A stretch of 7,719 bases of DNA from contig CAYGRM010000323.1 in the NCBI GenBank assembly GCA_964352225.1, forward strand, positions 1 to 7,719, written 5' to 3'. The notes beneath the pieces are model-generated. The model was not told where the DNA came from. It ran no database searches and was given only the letters and a program-made list of their open reading frames with translations. A program made the translations under genes and the position numbers. The DNA comes from CAJQQY01 sp964352225 (GTDB lineage: Bacteria; Bacteroidota; Bacteroidia; Chitinophagales; Saprospiraceae). Shown piece after piece: positions 1 to 6,294 of the stretch (position 1 is its first letter; every line of letters starts with the position of its first letter).

Positions 1-115
1 TCCTAAGATTATCCAATCTAGTTCATTATATTTTTAGAAAAAATTAAACACCCATATTTTCATTTAAACGATCTACTATTTCTGCCAATCTGTCACTTTT
101 GAATTCAAAAAACAT

Positions 116-123
116 TATATTTG
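116..123 (+). promoter_or_regulatory. Candidate -7 box of the miaB promoter
   Basis: TATATTTG matches the Bacteroidota -7 consensus TAnnTTTG exactly and lies 34 bp before the miaB ATG, giving an expected transcription start near 130. The only upstream TTTG (98-101) is 14 bp away, shorter than the usual spacing of about 19-21 bp, so the -33 half is poor. In sequence this AT-rich a chance match is possible. The rest of 1-157 holds no gene I can recognise. Confidence 0.4.
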
Positions 124-157
124 CGCTCGAATTTTTTTTAAAATAATATATAAAGAG

Positions 158-1588
158 ATGTACGACGATAATCCTACGATTTCACATTTGAATAAACCAT
201 TGGAAGAGAGTAAGCAAGGCGAAGTTTTCTTCAAGGAAGAGTTGGTTGAAGATGATAGTAAAAAGAAATTTTATATCGAAAGTTATGGCTGTGCTATGAA
301 CTTTAGTGATAGTGAAATAGTGGCTTCCATTCTAGCTGAAGTTGGTTATGCTCCAACAAAATTTCTAGAAAAATCTGATTTAGTTTTAGTGAATACATGT
401 TCGATTCGAGAGAAAGCCGAGCAACGAGTACGCCAACGTCTACGGGTGTTTGATAAAATTAAAAAAGAACGTCCAGGGATGCTTGTGGGAGTTTTAGGAT
501 GTATGGCTGAGCGATTAAAAACCAAATTTTTGGAAGAAGAAAAATTGGTTGATATGGTTGTTGGGCCAGATGCTTATCGTGATTTACCCAAATTAATTGC
601 CAATGCAGAGGATGGTGAAAAAGGCGTAAATGTCTTTCTTTCTAGGGAAGAAACTTATGCAGAGATTAGTCCTTTACGATTAAATTCAAATGGGATTACT
701 GCTTTTATTTCCATTATGCGTGGTTGTGATAATATGTGTTCTTTTTGCGTAGTTCCTTACACGAGGGGACGAGAGCGAAGTCGAAATTTATTTTCGATTA
801 TTGCTGAAGCAACAGATTTGGTTAACAAAGGATTCAAGGAAGTTACTCTACTTGGTCAAAACGTAGATTCGTACAAATGGGAAAACCCAGAGACCAAAGA
901 GGTTACCAGTTTTGCTAATTTGCTAGAAGCAGTTGCCTTGGTTAGTCCAGATTTACGAGTGCGATTTTCTACTTCACATCCCAAAGATATTACTGATGAA
1001 GTATTGTACACTATTGCGAAATATGAGAACATTTGTAATTATATACATTTGCCTATTCAAAGTGGAAATAGTCGGGTATTGAAATTAATGAATCGGACAT
1101 ATGACCAAGAGTGGTATAAAGAAAGAGTAGAATCTATCTATCGAATTATTCCTGATTGTGCAATTTCGTCTGACATGATAGCAGGTTTTTGTACAGAAAC
1201 GGAAGAAGAACATCAAGAAACAGTTGACATGGTTTATTGGGCAAAGTATTCGATGAGTTACATGTTCTATTATTCAGAAAGACCTGGAACTTTGGCTTCG
1301 CGAAAGTATGCTGATGATGTACCCTATGATGTAAAAAAACGAAGATTGCAAGAGATTGTCGATGCACAACAAGAAGTTTCTCATCAACATAATTTGAAGG
1401 ATATCGGTAAAACTTTTAAAGTTTTGATCGAAGGAACTTCAAAGAAAAGTGAATCAGATTTTAAAGGAAGAAATTCCCAAAATAAGATGATTATTTTTCC
1501 TAAAAAAGATGGAATACAACCTGGTGATTATGTAAATGTAAAAGTGAGTGAAGTAACTAGTGCAACATTGAAAGGAGAAATAGATTAA
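158..1588 (+). CDS. miaB: tRNA-2-methylthio-N6-dimethylallyladenosine synthase (MiaB)
   Basis: A radical-SAM methylthiotransferase that adds the 2-methylthio group to i6A37, next to the anticodon of tRNAs reading UNN codons; it is cytosolic. After a variable N-terminal extension of about 36 residues comes the UPF0004 domain (about 37-150), with its three iron-sulfur ligands visible as C45 (ESYGCAMN), C81 (NTCSIREKAEQR) and C115 (GVLGCMAER). The radical SAM core follows, with the CxxxCxxC ligands C190, C194 and C197 in RGCDNMCSFCVVPYTRGRE, and a TRAM domain ends the protein (about 414-476). The length of 476 residues is normal for Bacteroidota MiaB. The NTCSIRE and YTRGRERSR signatures favour MiaB over its paralogues MtaB and RimO. 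The ATG at 158 has an AT-rich leader with a weak purine stretch (AAAGAG). The next gene downstream is a sigma-54 activator on the same strand, a neighbour pair common in Bacteroidota. The gene looks intact. Confidence 0.97.
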   Translation: MYDDNPTISHLNKPLEESKQGEVFFKEELVEDDSKKKFYIESYGCAMNFSDSEIVASILAEVGYAPTKFLEKSDLVLVNTCSIREKAEQRVRQRLRVFDKIKKERPGMLVGVLGCMAERLKTKFLEEEKLVDMVVGPDAYRDLPKLIANAEDGEKGVNVFLSREETYAEISPLRLNSNGITAFISIMRGCDNMCSFCVVPYTRGRERSRNLFSIIAEATDLVNKGFKEVTLLGQNVDSYKWENPETKEVTSFANLLEAVALVSPDLRVRFSTSHPKDITDEVLYTIAKYENICNYIHLPIQSGNSRVLKLMNRTYDQEWYKERVESIYRIIPDCAISSDMIAGFCTETEEEHQETVDMVYWAKYSMSYMFYYSERPGTLASRKYADDVPYDVKKRRLQEIVDAQQEVSHQHNLKDIGKTFKVLIEGTSKKSESDFKGRNSQNKMIIFPKKDGIQPGDYVNVKVSEVTSATLKGEID

Positions 1589-1609
1589 AATAAGGAGTCA
1601 GAGTTTTTT

Positions 1610-1716
1610 GAATACCGAACAAGGAATATCCAATATCGAAGTTTGACGAAACTTCACATAGAAAATACAAACAGTTTCGTTAAACTTCTCAAATCATAAA
1701 TCCTTGTTCAATATTC
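1610..1716. repeat. Imperfect inverted repeat, 44-nt arms, between miaB and the activator gene
   Basis: The arms are 1610-1653 and 1673-1716 with a 19-nt spacer. Compared with the reverse complement of the right arm, the left arm aligns without gaps at 32 of 44 positions. The matches cluster in three blocks: GAATA, GAACAAGGA, and a 16-nt block GAAGTTTGACGAAACT that differs at one base. Each inner block is also a small hairpin of its own: 1638-1655 has a perfect 7-bp stem (GAAGTTT/AAACTTC) around GACG, and 1673-1686 contains a 5-bp stem (AGTTT/AAACT) around CGTT. No T-run follows, so it is not an ordinary intrinsic terminator. It resembles a REP-like or MITE-like interspersed element, but one copy in one window cannot show that. 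It sits in the leader of the activator gene, ending 41 bp before its ATG. Confidence 0.75.
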
Positions 1717-1757
1717 GATATTCATGAAAATCACACCTGACCACTCAAAAGAATATT

Positions 1758-3053
1758 ATGGCAAGAACGCTTCAAGCAATAAAACAACGATTTGGAATTA
1801 TAGGTACATCTTCATTATTGGATCATGCCTTGGACACCGCAGTTCGAGTTGCGCCAACCGATCTATCTGTTTTGATTGTAGGGGAAAGTGGAGTAGGAAA
1901 GGAAGTTTTTTCTAAAGTAATTCATTCTTTAAGTCCTCGAAAACATAGTCAATTTATTGCGATCAATTGTGGGGCTTTGCCTTCAGGGACAATTAACTCA
2001 GAACTATTTGGTCATGAAAAAGGAGCATTTACCGGAGCTTCTTCTGATCGAAAGGGGTATTTCGAAACGGTTGATGGAGGAACGATTTTCCTTGATGAGA
2101 TTGGTGAAATGCCTTTGGATACGCAAGTTTTTTTATTGAGGATTTTAGAGTCGGGAGAGTTTATGAGAGTTGGTTCGAATAAAGTATTAAAAACAGATAT
2201 TCGAGTTATTGCGGCTACGAATGTAGATTTGGAAGAAAGAGTGAGGAAAGGAAAATTTAGGGAAGATCTTTATTATAGATTAAATATTGTGATGATAAAA
2301 GTCCCTGCTTTGCGGGAGCGACCTGATGATATTCCAATTTTATTTCGAAAATTTGCTTCTGACTTTGCTGAAAAATATCGTACCTCACCAGTAAAATTGG
2401 ATGAAAAAGCTCAACTAGTATTAGAAAATTATAACTGGAAAGGAAACATACGTGAGTTGAAAAATATAGCGGAAAGAGTTTCTTTGATGTCAGAGGAAAA
2501 GATAATAACTGCGGAAGAATTGATTGATTCGAATCCTCATTTATTGCAAAGGAATTTACCAGCTAAAACTGATGGAAGATCGAGTAGTAATTCCAATTTT
2601 GAAGAAAGAGAAATTCTGTACAAGTTACTTTTCGAAATGAAAGCTGACTTAACTGATCTGAAATCATTGGTCTTTGAAATGATTAAGAGAAATGATTTAG
2701 AAGTGCCTGACTTGCGAGATTTAAGGAGACTAGAGGCGCCTTCTTTTCCAAAATCTTCCTCTAGGGATAATTATATGGAAGAGCGCGGTCGATCATTTTC
2801 TTCTTCCTCCAATTCACCTTACCAAGATTCTGATGTAGACTATGATAATAATGATAGCCAACCAATTATCATCGAAAATCCAGATTTTGAGCATGCTGAA
2901 GAAGTAGAAGAAACTCTTTCATTGGAGGCCATGGAGAAACAAATGATCGATAAGGCGTTGAAAAAATACAAAGGCAGAAGAAAGGAAGCTGCAGAAGAGT
3001 TAGGTATCTCTGAAAGAACACTTTATCGAAAAATCAAACAATATGAATTATAA
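1758..3053 (+). CDS. Sigma-54-dependent AAA+ activator with Fis-type HTH, no sensor domain
   Basis: A bacterial enhancer-binding protein that hydrolyses ATP to open promoters bound by RNA polymerase with sigma-54. The AAA+ domain begins almost at the N-terminus. Visible motifs are Walker A GESGVGKE (42-49), the sigma-54 contact loop GAFTGA (89-94), Walker B GGTIFLDE (107-114), sensor I AATN (152-155), the arginine-finger region REDLYYRL (168-175) and sensor II NIRELKN (230-236). Residues 260-385 form a linker: a predicted helical stretch (about 282-311) and then an acidic, serine-rich part. A Fis-like HTH (about 388-431, AAEELGISERTLYRKIKQ) ends the protein. There is no receiver, GAF or PAS domain, so control must come from expression level, a partner protein or the linker. 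The start at 1758 is the first ATG after an in-frame stop at 1725-1727. Targets are unknown. In many Bacteroidota this gene follows miaB and precedes lptE, secG and groES/groEL; here a terminator and a convergent gene follow instead. Confidence 0.93.
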   Translation: MARTLQAIKQRFGIIGTSSLLDHALDTAVRVAPTDLSVLIVGESGVGKEVFSKVIHSLSPRKHSQFIAINCGALPSGTINSELFGHEKGAFTGASSDRKGYFETVDGGTIFLDEIGEMPLDTQVFLLRILESGEFMRVGSNKVLKTDIRVIAATNVDLEERVRKGKFREDLYYRLNIVMIKVPALRERPDDIPILFRKFASDFAEKYRTSPVKLDEKAQLVLENYNWKGNIRELKNIAERVSLMSEEKIITAEELIDSNPHLLQRNLPAKTDGRSSSNSNFEEREILYKLLFEMKADLTDLKSLVFEMIKRNDLEVPDLRDLRRLEAPSFPKSSSRDNYMEERGRSFSSSSNSPYQDSDVDYDNNDSQPIIIENPDFEHAEEVEETLSLEAMEKQMIDKALKKYKGRRKEAAEELGISERTLYRKIKQYEL

Positions 3054-3092
3054 AAAAAGGCTTCCTTCTCAATTGAGAAGGAAGCCTTTTTT
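3052..3092. terminator. Strong bidirectional intrinsic terminator
   Basis: A perfect stem of 12 bp, GGCTTCCTTCTC (3059-3070) with GAGAAGGAAGCC (3075-3086), surrounds a four-base AATT loop. It is flanked by seven A on the left (3052-3058) and six T on the right (3087-3092), so it gives a hairpin plus U-tract on either strand. The left A-run begins inside the TAA stop codon of the activator gene (3051-3053). The convergent secreted-protein gene ends only 13 bp beyond the T-run, so the same element most likely stops both transcripts. Confidence 0.93.
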
Positions 3093-3105
3093 CGTTTTTG
3101 AAAAA

Positions 3106-4473
3106 TCACTTAATAGAGATTTGAGTGGTATAAATTTTATCGTTTGAGTTGATCATTAAAAAATAATTCCCGCTGGTAAGTTGTTGTAAATCAATTGGTT
3201 GTATATCATTTGCAACTATAAGTTGTTTTTGTAACAATACTTTTCCGTCAAGACTAATCACTTGTACATTTACATTTTTCCTCTCTTCTTTCTCCTTAAT
3301 CTTGATAAAAATATTTCCATCTGATACCGGATTTGGGAAGACTTCAACAGCTAACTCTTTTTTTGTAAGTGTAGTGTTGGTAAGGGATTCATTGATATTA
3401 ATTTTCAATACATGATAGTCAGTAAGACCAAAATTTACACCATCTTTTTCTACAATTTTAAATACTAGATAATATGGATTAAGGTAGACATGATTGTCGA
3501 AAATCTTCCACTCAAAACTCTCATTAAAAGGCGCTTCAGAGAAATCTACCGAATTAAGAAATGAAGGAGGATTGTCTAAAAGAAATGGTTGCCCAATAGC
3601 TTGAACTTGAACCTCACCCATTTCAGGATCATCACCAATGACATCAAATTTCAAGGTGTCACCAACACTTAGGGTAACTTCATTTGTGGGAATACTTATT
3701 GTTGGAGGAGGATTTTGTCCTTGAATAACAGTAACCTCAAAGTCTCGATGAGTGATACTTATAATTTCGCCATCACGATGTTCTTTAATTATTATAGAGA
3801 TAACATAAGTTCCTGCAAGTTCGGGGCTTTCCCAAATTACAGTTCCTAATTCACTATCGATGGTTAAAGTATTATTGGAACTCCCTCCAACTTGATTAGG
3901 TTGAATATAATTGGGTACTTCCACATCTAGCGCGGAGAGTGGGATCGTCAACTCATAACTCAAGCTATCACCTTCCCAATCTATGGCGGCAGGATTATGT
4001 TGATAAATTTGATTAGTGTAACCAATATCAATTGGTGAATTTAATAAAATCGGAGTTGTATTATAAAAATCAGATACGATTACAGTTGTTTGAATGTGTA
4101 ATGGAACATTATCTGAACTAGGGAAATTAACGTTTAGAATTCCTCCATTGCGATTGGGATCTGTCATGGAAATAGTATACGTTCCTTGCTCAGAATAAGT
4201 GTGAGTCCAAGTATAAATATTATGTTTTTTATCATTTCCTAAATAGAAAAATGTATCTCGTTCAATATATTCACAAACTCCATCTCCCCAACAAATGATC
4301 AAACTATCTCGGTCGGCAGATATCGAGGAGACTTTGGTATAAGTATTAATTGTGGCTTCATAATCCAAATTGAAAATCTGTTTTACCGTAATCTCTCCTG
4401 CAATATTATGAGTAGCATGAGCAATGAAAAATAGGGAAAGTGTAAATAGTAGGGTAGTTAGGATCTTTTTCAT
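3106..4473 (-). CDS. Secreted protein with T9SS type A C-terminal sorting domain
   Basis: A 455-residue protein expected to be exported by Sec and then carried across the outer membrane by the type IX system. Residues 1-20 form a typical signal peptide (MKKILTTLLF..., cleavage likely after AHA). Residues 21-250 resemble a Bacteroidota surface-protein family with a THNIAGEIT-like start, a THTYSEQGTYTISMTDPNRN segment (about 90-109) and PAAIDWEGDSLSYEL (about 161-175). Such regions are beta-sandwich, PKD- or cadherin-like. A second Ig/cadherin-like segment covers about 255-360 (DDPEMGEVQV). The sorting domain (about 376-455) has the hallmark VEVFPNPVSDG and the late SGNYFLMI motif. The true function is unknown; adhesion or a surface structural role is only a guess from the fold. 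The gene ends close to the shared terminator, and its start is 97 bp downstream of the mnmD stop. No convincing promoter is visible in that gap, so it may be read from the upstream operon. Confidence 0.85.
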   Translation of the reverse strand: MKKILTTLLFTLSLFFIAHATHNIAGEITVKQIFNLDYEATINTYTKVSSISADRDSLIICWGDGVCEYIERDTFFYLGNDKKHNIYTWTHTYSEQGTYTISMTDPNRNGGILNVNFPSSDNVPLHIQTTVIVSDFYNTTPILLNSPIDIGYTNQIYQHNPAAIDWEGDSLSYELTIPLSALDVEVPNYIQPNQVGGSSNNTLTIDSELGTVIWESPELAGTYVISIIIKEHRDGEIISITHRDFEVTVIQGQNPPPTISIPTNEVTLSVGDTLKFDVIGDDPEMGEVQVQAIGQPFLLDNPPSFLNSVDFSEAPFNESFEWKIFDNHVYLNPYYLVFKIVEKDGVNFGLTDYHVLKININESLTNTTLTKKELAVEVFPNPVSDGNIFIKIKEKEERKNVNVQVISLDGKVLLQKQLIVANDIQPIDLQQLTSGNYFLMINSNDKIYTTQISIK

Positions 4474-4512
4474 AGGTAAATTTTTTTTGAAGGTGAAATA
4501 GGAAAAGTTGAA

Positions 4513-4533
4513 TAAAAAGTTATCTACTTTTTA
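4513..4533 (-). terminator. Weak AT-rich hairpin downstream of mnmD
   Basis: An 8-bp stem made almost only of A:T pairs (TAAAAAGT with ACTTTTTA) encloses a TATCT loop, between the mnmD stop and the start of the secreted-protein gene. On the minus strand the right half of the stem supplies a short T-run. Its low predicted stability makes it at best a partial terminator, and it could be chance in such AT-rich DNA. Confidence 0.25.
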
Positions 4534-4568
4534 AGACGTAAAATTAGCTAAGAAAGGTTGTAAGAAAT

Positions 4569-5573
4569 TTAGATTTTGGAAATCAAGGAAGTCTTGATAT
4601 GGTCTCCAAATTTGATGGCAACAAAATAATTACCATTACTAATTGCTTGAATATCAATGTCTTGTGGTTCTTGAGTAACCGGAATATTTTGATCCAGGAA
4701 AACATTGCCATCGATGCCAAGAATTTTAATATTTGCAGTTTTTCCAGATTTACTCGTATTGAATTGAACGGACAAAATACCATTAGATATTTGTTCGTTG
4801 GCAATTTCGATAACTTCCTTGATCGGTTCGCTATCCTCTTCTTGAGTAAAAATATCCACATTGATGAATCCCTCTGTTGAATTATCACCTTCTATTTCGA
4901 TCTCTGGAAGATCTAATTTTATAGCTCGAGTCATCTCTCTTTTACCAGGAGGGCCAGGTAAAGCTTCGATTGTAAAACCAACTTTTTTCAATCCTCTTTT
5001 TACAGAGCCTTTTGCGCAATAGGTCGTGAGCACTCCATCCGTTTTTAAGGCATCAAACATTTTTTGTAGAATGGGTTCTTCCCAAAGTTCTGGTTGCGAA
5101 CCTGGACCAAAAGCATCAAAATAGATCAAGTCAAATTGATTTTTAAAATCAATATCTTCAATCATCATTTTCATTTTCGTCAATCGAAAATGATCATTGA
5201 GCTTATGAGTATTTTCCCAATCTAATTCATGTATTTTTTGAAAAACGGATTCATCTTCTTTTAATATATCAGAAAAATTAAACTCTTTGATGGTGTCCAA
5301 GGAAAGTGGATAGGCCTCAATTCCAATATAATTAATGTTAACATTATGTTTCTTTGACTCCAAAAAAGTCATAAAAGCATTTAAGCCAGTTCCAAAACCA
5401 ATACCAAGAATTGAAAGAGAAGAGGAAGGAATTTTAAACCGAAAACCTGCATCGATGAATACATGTTTCGTTTCTTGAATTGCTCCAAATTTGGAATGGT
5501 AACTCACTCCATGTTTATTAGAAAACAAGGAGTGAGATCCATCTTTAGTTATAATTAATTGATTATCAAGCAT
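4569..5573 (-). CDS. mnmD: MnmD-like tRNA U34 methyltransferase fused to a T9SS-like C-terminal domain
   Basis: The N-terminal part (about 1-220) is the SAM-dependent MnmD/MnmC1 enzyme, which methylates 5-aminomethyl-2-thiouridine to mnm5s2U at the wobble position of certain tRNAs. Visible features are the start DGSHSLFSNKHGVSYHSKFGA, SAM-binding motif I GIGFGTGLNA (57-66), the acidic E86 in IGIEAYPL, the catalytic-region DAFGPGSQPELW (153-164), TYCAKGSVKRGLK (184-196) and LPGPPGKREMTRA (205-217). Stand-alone Bacteroidota MnmD normally ends about here. This protein continues through an acidic linker (about 221-261) into about 70 residues resembling a T9SS sorting domain. There is no signal peptide, as expected for a cytosolic enzyme. 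The reading frame is uninterrupted across the junction. The ATG directly abuts the ytxJ stop with no gap, implying translational coupling. Methyltransferase identity is secure; what the tail does is unknown. Confidence 0.9.
   Translation of the reverse strand: MLDNQLIITKDGSHSLFSNKHGVSYHSKFGAIQETKHVFIDAGFRFKIPSSSLSILGIGFGTGLNAFMTFLESKKHNVNINYIGIEAYPLSLDTIKEFNFSDILKEDESVFQKIHELDWENTHKLNDHFRLTKMKMMIEDIDFKNQFDLIYFDAFGPGSQPELWEEPILQKMFDALKTDGVLTTYCAKGSVKRGLKKVGFTIEALPGPPGKREMTRAIKLDLPEIEIEGDNSTEGFINVDIFTQEEDSEPIKEVIEIANEQISNGILSVQFNTSKSGKTANIKILGIDGNVFLDQNIPVTQEPQDIDIQAISNGNYFVAIKFGDHIKTSLISKI
4578..4790 (-). other. T9SS sorting-domain-like segment at the C-terminus of MnmD
   Basis: This encodes residues 262-332 of the mnmD product. 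By eye they align without gaps over 71 positions to residues 383-453 of the neighbouring secreted protein, with 23 identities (about 32 percent). Shared landmarks are SxG at the start, an N-hydrophobic stretch, DGxV (288-291), IDIQ/IDLQ, SNGNYF/SGNYF (312-317), DxI and a terminal IS. The usual FPNP motif just before the domain is replaced by IANE (257-260). Domain resemblance is seen directly; its role in a protein without a signal peptide is not known. Confidence 0.72.
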
Positions 5574-5912
5574 TTAAGCAGGGAGGCATTCTTTGAGTTC
5601 ATCTACCGTAATATCTAGATGAGATTCATCATAAATAACTTCTCCGTCTTTGATCAAAATGATTTGAGGAGATTCGTGATAAACAGAAAGTTCTTCAGAA
5701 ATATAATTGGAAACATCTCGATGTGCAATTAAATCTAAGAAATAAGCTTCGACTATATCTTCTGATAAATCCCAATCTCCTTCAAGACGGAATTTAGCCA
5801 TCGAACTTATGGAACATCTTGTGCTGTGTTTAAAAATTACACAAGGCTTTTCTTTTGATCGTTCGACAATCTGTTTGACTTGATCTATAGATTCAAGGGA
5901 AATCCAGTTCAT
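5574..5912 (-). CDS. ytxJ: YtxJ family bacillithiol-system thioredoxin-fold protein
   Basis: A 112-residue cytosolic protein of the YtxJ (BrxC, monothiol bacilliredoxin) family, which in bacillithiol-using bacteria is thought to act on protein mixed disulfides. The signature FKHSTRCSIS (27-36) carries the single active-site cysteine C33, in the place of a thioredoxin CxxC. The following SPQIILIKDGE (81-91) holds the expected cis-proline region and a beta-strand of the fold. C24 and C109 are other cysteines outside the motif. Full length for the family. It starts 2 nt after the lipoprotein stop and ends immediately before the mnmD ATG, so the three form one operon. Family assignment is firm; activity with bacillithiol in this organism is inferred, since no bacillithiol biosynthesis gene is in the window. 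Confidence 0.9.
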   Translation of the reverse strand: MNWISLESIDQVKQIVERSKEKPCVIFKHSTRCSISSMAKFRLEGDWDLSEDIVEAYFLDLIAHRDVSNYISEELSVYHESPQIILIKDGEVIYDESHLDITVDELKECLPA

Positions 5913-5914
5913 TA

Positions 5915-6091
5915 TTATTTTAATATTTTTTTAGCAACGACAGGAACAGTTACTTTTGCAGCTTTCACCACAGTTTTGCTAATAGAAAAATCACTAGGGC
6001 ATCCTACTCCTCTATTACATGAAGTCATAGAAATAAGAGCAAATAAGCAAATCGCGATGGGGAGGAAATTTTTAAGTTTTACCGATTTCAT
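5915..6091 (-). CDS. Small lipoprotein of unknown function
   Basis: A 58-residue predicted lipoprotein: a lysine-containing N-terminus (MKSVKLKN), a hydrophobic segment (about 9-22) and a lipobox SMTSC with C25 as the acylated cysteine, leaving a mature peptide of only 34 residues. The mature part has a second cysteine (C31, in GVGCPSDFS) and a basic, valine-rich tail ending KKILK. I do not recognise the family. The frame can be extended to a GTG at 6124, but that overlaps the candidate -7 box and would add 11 residues before a normal signal sequence, so the ATG at 6091 is preferred. It is the first gene of the operon with ytxJ (2-nt gap) and mnmD. The residues after C25 (NRGVG) do not show the acidic surface-export signal known from some Bacteroidota, so a periplasm-facing position is a weak inference. 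Confidence 0.75.
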   Translation of the reverse strand: MKSVKLKNFLPIAICLFALISMTSCNRGVGCPSDFSISKTVVKAAKVTVPVVAKKILK

Positions 6092-6123
6092 TTTAATTGT
6101 TTTTGATATGTTATAAGGTAACA

Positions 6124-6131
6124 CAAAGTTA
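6124..6131 (-). promoter_or_regulatory. Candidate -7 box for the lipoprotein-ytxJ-mnmD operon
   Basis: On the minus strand this reads TAACTTTG, an exact match to the Bacteroidota -7 consensus TAnnTTTG. It is 32 bp upstream of the preferred lipoprotein ATG, so the transcript should start near 6117 with a leader of about 25 nt. No good TTTG -33 element is present; the closest is TGTG, 22 bp upstream. On the divergent plus strand, GATATTTG at 6197-6204 is a one-mismatch match that could serve the Mur ligase gene, with lower confidence. Confidence 0.5.
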
Positions 6132-6294
6132 TAAAATATATAAGATTCTAATTCACATATTGTTCATTAACGTAAATATTTTTACCAATATTATACGATA
6201 TTTGTCCGCTTTCGGAGCATTTTGATAAAATCTACGGTTTTTGAAATTTATTGCTAGTAAATGCTCAAATAATAAAAATATTTAAAGAAATCTC

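Noticed and set aside
1..157. Possible end of an upstream gene or small RNA
   Set aside because: No frame with coding character and no stable hairpin with a T-run; only AT-rich leader sequence and a -7-like box are visible.
1146..1367. 73-codon minus-strand open frame inside miaB
   Set aside because: Fully antisense to a well-conserved gene, no recognisable domain, composition of an antisense shadow.
1759..1778. Possible sigma-54 -24/-12 promoter (TGGCA followed by GC)
   Set aside because: The spacing from GG to GC is too short and it lies within the first codons of the activator gene.
1724..1915. 63-codon plus-strand frame starting before the activator ATG
   Set aside because: It overlaps the AAA+ gene in another frame, its translation is not protein-like, and it ends inside the Walker A region.
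4599..4880. 93-codon plus-strand frame opposite the MnmD tail
   Set aside because: Antisense shadow of the tail-coding region; no motif and no promoter. The minus-strand frame shows domain similarity instead.
5880..6116. 78-codon plus-strand frame covering the lipoprotein gene
   Set aside because: The minus strand has a signal sequence, a lipobox and operon spacing; the plus-strand frame has none of these.
6089..6124. GTG at 6124 as start of the lipoprotein
   Set aside because: It lies within the TAnnTTTG-like box and would place 11 extra residues before a normal lipoprotein signal; the ATG at 6091 fits better.
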